A stretch of DNA of 64,000 nucleotides from Auanema rhodensis. Taxonomy: Eukaryota > Nematoda > Chromadorea > Rhabditida > Rhabditidae. The position numbers were made by a program, and so were the translations under genes. How positions within the stretch are numbered: position 1 is the stretch's first letter; the number at the start of each line of letters is the position of its first letter. The notes below the pieces were generated by a model. It worked only from the letters and a program-made list of their open reading frames with translations, did no database searches and was not told the origin of the DNA. The DNA is taken from the NCBI GenBank assembly GCA_964057225.1, contig OZ059900.1, forward strand, positions 6,086,501-6,150,500. The letters are read 5' to 3'. This document shows, piece after piece, positions 55,525 through 64,000 of this stretch.

Positions 55525-58500
55525 CGTTACCGACCACAAGTTATTAACATCATTAATGAATAAAAAAGGCTATTCTGAAGTAGATTTGATTAAAAGAGAT
55601 TACAATACACATCAAATTCGATTAACAAGAAATAAAACCGACAAAAAATTCACAAAAAGAGAAAAAGGACATAGTTGATTCATTGAAAGCATAAAAATAC
55701 TCAAAGATGAGAAGAGAAGATTCAATTTAATATGAAAATCTTTTCAGTTTCTAGGTTTTGTTTAACAGAGCGAAATAGAAAAGTAAAAAAATCAATAGTA
55801 TAAATTTGAAAAAAATAATTAGTAGTTGGTGTACACACAAACAGTCCGTTGAAATATGATTGGACAGAGCAAGCGGTGGACAAAACAATATGCCAACTTT
55901 AGCCATTTGTAACGTTTGAAATTAAGAAAAACAAGAGAGAAGTTCGTTATCTTTGACAATTGTGTGAAAGAACGAGAGGAATGTATAGTTTACAATAGTA
56001 GAAGAAGAAGTGGTGGTAAGAACATTTTCCAAGACTTGATCTCAACAACAGTTGTAGCCAATTTCTTGAACTGAAGATGATTTTCTTACAAACTGAATAA
56101 ACAAATCTACTTGGGCATGTTTGTGTGCAGCGGAAGTGGAAAATCTTAGTTTGTATTCTGAACATGGCCAGAGGGGAAAATATATTTTTCTTACTTCCCA
56201 CGTCCTGAAGTAGGACAGCAAAATGAAATAAACGATAGAAATGAGAAAGACGTTTAATTTAAAAAAAACTTGAAACAAGTTGTATATGTTCGTTTATACG
56301 TTATTTTTAATCTGAATTCGAATACGTAACATCTTAGTTTTTTCACTGAAAGCAGAATGTGAAATTATCGGCTTTTATGAATAATTTTATATAATCATAA
56401 TATATATTCGGAAACAAAAACTCCAAACATATATATTTGTAGAAAAATTCGAAATGAAAAATTAAAATATATGACATCATGATTTTCATGGCGGCAAAAT
56501 ACGATGCAGACCAATGCTGGAGTAGATGTAACGAGATGGGAGTGGCTTGGACTAGAAGATATAGTCTGTTCGGAACATCATAAATCCCGAAAATGAGCAC
56601 AGCGTGCATGCACAAGTGTGCAACAAGATGATGCTATCGTCTATGTTGAAGAAATAACGATAAAGACAAGAAAATAGCCCCCATGGCATTATTTCTGATG
56701 TAGCACTTTAATCGCAAAAGAGAGGTCAAATAGTAACGTAGCACAAAATTCTCAAAGCAGGACGTCTGTTATTAAAAAATTCGAAAATACGATACAAAGA
56801 AAATGAGAAAAGCAACCATTTGAAAAAATAGTAAGTGAACAACTGATTAGTTTGATTCCGAAGCCAGATAGCTGGAAAACTAATTGAACAAGGAATGCAA
56901 GAGACGGATGTGTATGCCAAAAGAGGGACACGAGGGAAGTATATCACATAAGAAGAGCAATAGAAAGAGGTGAGTAAAGAGAAAAAGTAACAGAAGAGAA
57001 ACCAAAAAGGGTATAGAAACGAAAAGAAAAGAATAAGACAGCTCATGAATGTGGAAAAAGCCATCAAGCATTCTGTTTCACTTGGCGTGAGTTGGTTTCG
57101 TGTAACGTTGAATGATGCCATAAGAGTTGAGGCTAAGCCAAATTGATTGAGGCAATTAATAATGAGTTTATTAATTAAGGCAATTTCCTCAAATTTATAT
57201 AATCCAAATTAGAATGAAATCAATTTGTCCTCTGATCTCAGCGGCGTCCTACCTAATTATGGAGCAATCATGCGGAGGCTTACTAGACAATAAAATGGAA
57301 TTAATAAGAAGTTGAATCTTGATGCTAAGACGGAGCAAGATTTCTCAGAAATGGTGCCAATCTTAGCAGTACTAGTGGACCTAATGTTGTCTTTGGAAAT
57401 GGAGGAAGCAGGAACAAGAAAATATATATGTGTCATTCAACTAAAATTATATATGTACGAGATAAATTATAAGAAATGTTTATAAGGATAAGGCCATATG
57501 ATGCTGAACTTCGATCGCTTTCGAAATGAAGGCTTTCAAATCGTTATCCCATTTTTTCTATTTATTTGCTTCCTCTGTATTGGTCTTCACACAATAATAT
57601 TCGGCTTTTGAAGAGATTTTGTCCCAACTTGTCAAAGTATATGGGCATATGTTATATATGTAAGTTTCAACACTAGAAGCCTTTCATGTGAAATGTTGTC
57701 GATAAATCATAAAACTGAAAAATAATGTCGGCAATAGACAGCGATGAAGTACGACAAGATAAAAGAAAAAGAGCTTTTGATAGCAAGATGAATAGGAGAA
57801 GAAGGGATGAGTGAGAATGGAAAATATGAATATGAACTGAAAAGTTTGTAATAGAACTGATGATCAAAAAATTTGAACGAAAAAACATACTTCAAATAAG
57901 CGGCATCGAGAGAACAAGAGCCTTTCATCCAACATCCATTTTTTCATCTTCTATTTTATATGATAAGCATGATTCAGATTACATAAGAAGAGCACAAAAA
58001 AAAAGATTGAGAAACATGCTGATTTGGCTTCATTTTTTTGTTTTTACAAGTCCATTTTTAGATTCGATATACTCATTCTTAGTCAATATGTTATAATAAT
58101 GCATTATTCACTTAACTATTATCAGAGTGATCACAATAGAAGTGTTCACAACTTACTTGACAGAACTTGAAGCTAAAAAATAAAAATCTATGTGTTTAAT
58201 GAAAATAAAAGTTTTAATAAATGAAAGTGTTTGAAAATGGTCATTTACACACAAAAGCTTAAGTATAGAAATAGTAACAGTTCATAGAGTAAAGTTCATT
58301 TAACTACAAGAACGTTACAAGAAAAAGGCAGTCTAAAGATACATATTCTTATTTTATAAGTGACAGACAAAGAAATGTATAATGAATATTTTAAGGGAAA
58401 AAAGAATGAGGAAGAAGAAAATGGAGGATATGTAAAGATGAAGAAAAATGATGTTGCGGACATTGAGTGAAAAAGTGAGAGATGAATAGAATGAGAGGGA

Positions 58501-59569
58501 GGATAAGATAAGTGAGGTGGCATTTGAATAAAAAATAGGTCAAAGAGCAAATTGAAAAGCTTATTGGATGAATTAATGAATGCAAGAAAAAAACACCCGC
58601 AAAAGTTGCGATAAGCTACAAAGGTCGTAACGGGAACATAAAAACTGTAGCAGATACGATTGTTTGAAGAAAAATAGACGTTATTCATCATTTTAAATAG
58701 CTACTTATTACAATTATAATTTTGTTTGTACATAACAATAATGTTGAGCATTATAATTATAAATAACTAGTAAATGGCATAATGAAGTGGATATTAGGAA
58801 TAGAATATCATTAAAAGATATAGTCATTCATATAATGTTTGTTATTACATGTATATAAAATGATGATGATGAGAATAGCTCATAAATTTACCATTTTCGC
58901 ATTGCTTCAAACTGTTAAAAAGCTATATAATGTTTGTTTTATTGTATAGTACACTGGCTCAATTTCAAATTCGAAAAAAAAGCTGTTAAAAATATAAAAA
59001 AGCAAAATAAGAAAACATAGTTTTATATATATATATATATTCGGGCTTACTCAATGAGAACTATTTTTTTTTCACAATAGAATGAGAAGGATTTTACGTA
59101 TAATATAAACAAAATAGTAAAACTATAAATAATTTTCAACAGTTTTGCTGGGCATAATCGAGCAAATTCACGAAACAGCATAATTGGCGCGACAATAAAG
59201 GTAGTTTTTGGCTTTTTTCCCCTTAACTTCAATATTAACGAATTAACTATTTAGTGAATGTTATGGGAATTAAGATGCAAATGTAGCAGCAATAATCTAA
59301 ATTTGAAAAAAAAGTAGTTGGTTTTATATAGAAAATAGGTTGATATACAGACGCGAAAGTGACGACAAAAGGGCAGGCGAACGGCCGTCGTGTTGCAATA
59401 TTCAAATTGCAGTACTCTAACTTTGTGCCTACACACATAAAAAATAAAATAGAGACAGACAAGTGGATTGTAGAAATGACAAGAAAAATTGCAAAACGAA
59501 AAAGAGAAACGAGAGGTTAGCCTTAAACTAACCCTCGTATCCATCTTTTTCCCTTCTTTGGCGCTCAAT

Positions 59570-60120
59570 AGCTACCCTCATGCTTCATCCAATAACGCTC
59601 TCTGACTGTCTAACATGCTCTCTGTGATTTGCACGCTCTCTCAGTATCTGTCTCTCTTTGCCAACGAGAAGCCTTCAGTGCCATCTATGTGCACACACAG
59701 AACCTACACATAGACACAAGAAGACGAGCGTACGAGCTTTCAACATGCATCTGGCATTTACATGAAAAACAGGCATGAATCGGCTTTTCGTAGTCAATGC
59801 TTTTCAACGTATGTAAGTCCCTCCCTGACGGCAATTGACTGCTCACGTTCAAAATGTTGTGTTGGTCAATGCATGGCGCCTATGCTATTTCTCAAACACT
59901 CTTCTGACCCTATGATCTCTCGCTTAATTTGCTTGCCTAGGCTCATTTATGCCCATATGCTATGCCCGCGTTCTCTGCGTATCTTGCCAGCTGGTCAGAG
60001 AAACGTTCATGATAGACCTCTGTCCCCAGTGGTCAAATGGCTGGACAGATGTCTTAGTCGCATATATACATGCACACGCATAACGCTCTTCTCGGTTTTC
60101 TGGCTCTATGTCTTCTAGCA
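59570..60120 (-). promoter_or_regulatory. GC-richer island, possible distal promoter of the SAD kinase gene
   Basis: The island interrupts AT-rich DNA, and base skew changes across it: purine-rich on the left, pyrimidine-rich on the right. A minus-strand start here would put the kinase ATG about 4 kb downstream behind a first intron. An open plus-strand frame of 118 codons over it has no domain or splice support. Inferred from composition alone. Confidence 0.25.
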
Positions 60121-63039
60121 CTATTTTCTCTTAATCTCTTGCTTTCCCATGTTCCACGATTCTCAGAATATTAGTCAATCTTATATGGGTAACATGTATT
60201 TCTTCGTCATTATTTTCTCTCAGTTCTTCTCTAGCATGCTCTTCTTCATCCTATAGCTTCAAAGTAACATTATTTTCCTTATTGAATCTCATATATCAAG
60301 CTATATAGTTTGTTTTGAAAGATGCTTGAAACTGGCAAAAATTCAACGTATCCCTTGGAAAGGAAAGGAGAAATGTTAAAACGAATAAAGTCTGAAGCTT
60401 TCAAATATACAAAAAAACAAAACATGCGAAATAAACTAAAGCCTGACTGATGTAACTATCAAAAGTTCCCTAAAATGCACATAGACAGACAAGCTCAAAA
60501 TATTGAAATAATAAAAAACGTTTTTTCTAAAGAATTACAGGATTAAGTTGAGTTAAAATCGTTCATTGAGACCAATCCTGTATAAGCTTCAGTTCAATGT
60601 TATTTTACTTCTCATTCTCACGGACAAATTGCATATGAATATAAAATGTGTAAAAGACATACTTCAGTAGATCCGTCAACATAGGAAATATGAAAATTGT
60701 ATAAACGATTGAGCATGGAATAATCTTGAAAAATTCAACGGCTCAGACATGACCAGATACTCTGTATAGGGATTACTATTAGCTATTAATCTCTTGCTTG
60801 TGATCTTCTCAAAAGAGAAAGTTCTTTAAGACGTATACATATGCATATAGCTATCACACATTGATCAATTTGTGTTCGCACGTTCTTTTACAAAATCCCT
60901 CGTGTGATTTCTTAAATATACATCTCCCACGCATTCGTCTTATCTATTCAAAATAAGTCCAAAATAATCAGAATTAAATCCCATATTATGCTTTATATAT
61001 TTGACAATAATCAGATGTAGAATACACCTGTCTACCATTATTGCTGATGCAATTAAAGAGAAATTGGTTCGCACAAGCTATATTCACAATTTCTTCCATT
61101 GTTACATAAATGTTTATATGAAATAAATGATAAATTGTAGCGAAAACGGGAAATTGAAGCCAAACGATTGTTATTACAACCTTGATATCCATTTGTATAT
61201 ATCATACTTCTTGAAACTGTTCAATATTTGAATCTTTGATGTTTATCATATATGTATATATGTTTTTCATTTACTATATCTGAATACATATAAAATTGAA
61301 TAGTTTTTTTGGTTCTTTAAACTTAAATGATAACATTATAATAAATAAAAATGGAATTTTAAGTATTCTTAATAGAACGAGAAGAAGATATTCAGTTGGA
61401 ATACTCATTCATAATATTCGATTATATCTTCAACATTTTCATTCATATTCATATATATTAGATATATACATATTAAAGAAAATTGTAACAAATCTTATAT
61501 TGTGAATGAGCTTTTTATTTTTCATTTCAGAGCTTGAAATTAAAAAAAAACTTATGGTAAAAACGAATCAGAAATAATCAAAACCTGACCATTGCTAGTG
61601 AGTTGTGGCTACTTTTGCCAGAACTGTAATGAATAAAATTTTCTCAAAGTTTAAAATGGCAGCTAAAACGATAACCAAAAATTAAGCAAAATAAATAGAA
61701 AAAATGACCAATATCAACGGTTTGGATGAGCAACAACAGAACGTAAGATGAAGTTCTGTCGAAAGCTTTTACTATAGATTCAAGGCAAATTTTCCCAACA
61801 GGATTCTCTGTTAAAGAGAAAAGAAAAACGGTTAAAAAGGTATAAATACTCATTATTCGGAACTTAGTTCTAGATGGAAATCCTCGATTAGAAAAGCAAA
61901 GCAAGTGACGTTTGGAGAGAATAGCCATACCACAAGCAAGGAAAGTATTAATAAGCATTTCCAATAAGAATCTTGGGTGAAATGAAACTTTTCATCATAC
62001 ATACAAAAATATTTTAAAAGAATATTAAATGATATAATGATATTCATTAATATTAGATCAAAATTGAATAATTTGAAATAATTTGTTATATAAATCAATT
62101 AAAATACCTGCATTTAATTGAGTTGAAAGCCAAAAAATGACTATATGCTCAGAAATTTTCGTATATTTGGAAATCACTCTTATTTAGATAACAACACAAA
62201 TATGCAAAGAAAGAACGTTACCGGAGAATGTTCTCAAAATATAACAACAACTACTACACGAATTTTTCATTATTCTCTCGATCTATCTAGCATTCTTTCT
62301 TTACTTTCTCTCTGTATCTCACTATTCAATGTTTTTCTTCTTTCCTTTTTTCTTTCTTTCTCTATGTCTCTTTTTCTCTTTTTTTTCATCACACACTGGC
62401 AGGAGCGTGATAATCGGGTGGACGAGCTGGGTTATTTAGCAAGCACAAGACGAAAACAAGCTAATTCATACACTAGCTGGATGAACATGCTGAATTTGGC
62501 AGAAAAAAAGAAAAAAGAAAATCACAAATACTATAATGTAGTACATCAAGAATAAGAAATAAAGTTCAGAGAGTTGGAAGTTACATAAATGGTAACTAAG
62601 CAGTTCTATAGAAAAGTTGGAAAGAAAAAAATGGTTGGGAGTTCCATAAAGCGATCGAAGAAACAATTGCCAGGAAATAGTCGTTATATAAACGCCAAAA
62701 GTTACTGCTTATTGCTATGGAAGAAAGTAAAAAAAATAAAATGACAGAAAAGCCAAAAAATAGTGCAAAGTTTTGAGAAATATGGAGAATTAACCAAAGA
62801 ATAATGGCAGCTTTCTTGAAGTTTGTGGCATAACACCATGAAACATCTTTTTGAAAGCTTTTGATTGGTGCAATGACGGCAGCAAATCAATTCTTCTTAT
62901 GTACCCACATAGGGGTACAGAGTGGTAGTGGTCTCTGACAGCTTCAATAGGACAGAAGCTCTAAGCTTGCGAACGAACAAGTGAGAGAGAGTAATCGAGA
63001 GAACAGAGGGAGAAAAGAGTAAAAACAGAAAAAGAATAC

Positions 63040-63040
<1 letters not shown>

Positions 63041-63082
<42 letters not shown>
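63041..63082. repeat. GA dinucleotide microsatellite
   Basis: An uninterrupted GA run of about 17 units, embedded in a wider GA-rich block from about 62980 to 63190. Confidence 0.9.
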
Positions 63083-63084
<2 letters not shown>

Positions 63085-64000
63085 ATATGATAGAAGGATG
63101 AAAATATATTGAAAGTAAAAAGAGCTAAACGGAAAGGATAAAGACATTAAAAGAGAATGAGAGAAGGAGAGAAAGAATTGCAGCTGGCAGAGCTAGGCAA
63201 GCAAGAGAAGAGAATAGTGAACACATGGCGACCGACATATAAGCCCTTCTTGGGTAACCCTTGCGGTCAGTAGGGTTGCGCATTTGAGTCATGCCTTATT
63301 CAGCTGCTTGATGATGAAGACCCTGATGGCAAATACAAATGCACTCTCTAAGAGGGCGGCCTTCAACTGCTCTTGCTACGTTGAAGACAAGAAGTGCGTG
63401 AGAGAGAAAAGAGAATAGCATGAATGAGAGAATGAGAATGAACTGAAGAACGATGATAAATGAGCAAAATGCTGTAGTTAGCACTAGAATGTTGAATCTT
63501 AATTATGGGTCTTCAGGGGTCATTCAGGATAGGATGAGAGCGAAAGTGTTAGAGGAAGTATGTGAGAGAGCACAAATATATTGAACACATGGCCATAGAT
63601 TGGCAACTTACAAAACAAAAGCCTGAAAATTGGAAGATAAAGAAGTATGTATATATGAAAAATAGGAATAACATAATTAATTATAAATGAAAAGAAATCA
63701 TCAATGAAAAAAAAAGAAATAACAATATGGATTAGTAGATCAAACTATATTCTATTTTAATAAGTAAGAAGACATAATATTATTATATCCAGAAGATAAA
63801 TAGGAAATGGGTCATTATTTTTGCTATAAAGACCTCATTAGAAGGAAAAAGACTGAAAAGTAAAACAAAATATATATTCATTCGACAAGCAAAGCTAAAA
63901 CATTTACGACACTAACATTTCACAACAGTTACACAACATACATATTCAACCCATTTCAGAATTTTTTTGACTAATTTTGTTCCAGTAGCTTGCTCTCACA

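Larger units (their letters stand above)
55525..64000. other. Gene-poor region upstream of SAD kinase
   Basis: No confident coding exon. From 55.5 to 59.5 kb the plus strand is purine-rich, so a minus-strand transcript would be pyrimidine-rich; this may be a long 5' intron of the SAD kinase gene. GC-richer patches lie at about 59570-60120 and 63215-63390. CT-rich tracts lie at 59580-59660 and 62270-62380. A GA-rich block at 62980-63190 includes a perfect GA microsatellite. A 51-codon frame after an acceptor-like CAG at 62400-62402 is discussed among the findings. Confidence 0.45.

Noticed and set aside
59762-60118. 118-codon plus-strand open frame
   Set aside because: It lies in a GC-richer island with no splice context, domain or biased codon use. 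Other such islands also carry random open frames.

Overview
The window is AT-rich eukaryotic DNA, most likely from a nematode. The reasons are many small exons with introns often only 44-60 nt long, TTTCAG-type acceptors, a nematode-type Clc-like (claudin-like) gene, and orthologues of well-known worm genes (a co-Smad, liprin-beta/HLB-1, SAD-1/BRSK kinase, choline kinase). I saw no CRISPR array, tRNA, rRNA or prokaryotic element. Gene models were built by hand by joining reading frames across GT/AG sites. Exon lengths and phases were checked for each model.

Layout: (1) 1-19.5 kb, minus strand: a co-Smad transcription factor gene. It has a clear MH1 domain, an unusually long Gln/Pro/Ser-rich linker and the start of a divergent MH2 domain that runs off the left edge. 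A short candidate first exon lies 13.2 kb upstream, across a giant intron. (2) 19.5-29.7 kb: non-coding, AT-rich, with GC-richer islands that look like promoter regions. (3) 29.7-33.6 kb, plus: liprin-beta, 19 exons, coiled coil plus three SAM domains. (4) 35.9-36.8 kb, plus: four-pass Clc-like membrane protein, flanked by two copies of a 245-bp repeat. (5) 42.4-45.0 kb, plus: choline/ethanolamine kinase, 12 exons. (6) 45.9-46.5 kb, plus: Ly6/quiver-like GPI-anchored protein. (7) 46.7-48.65 kb, minus: unrecognised single-pass membrane protein with a large ectodomain, 11 exons found. (8) 49.8-51.05 kb, plus: a row of small hairpins. Six of them carry the 8-mer TGAGATCA, the 5' end of the bantam/miR-58/miR-80 microRNA family. 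(9) 51.6-55.5 kb, minus: SAD-1/BRSK kinase, 19 exons. (10) 55.5-64 kb: no confident coding sequence, with GA/CT-rich tracts and GC-richer islands.

The genes do not form an operon. Several act in neuronal or synaptic biology in worms (liprin-beta, SAD kinase, TGF-beta co-Smad), but I see no direct functional link in the layout. The most interesting feature is the candidate microRNA cluster at 50.49-51.02 kb. Two further hairpins with the same seed lie inside the 245-bp duplicated element at 34.4 and 37.5 kb.
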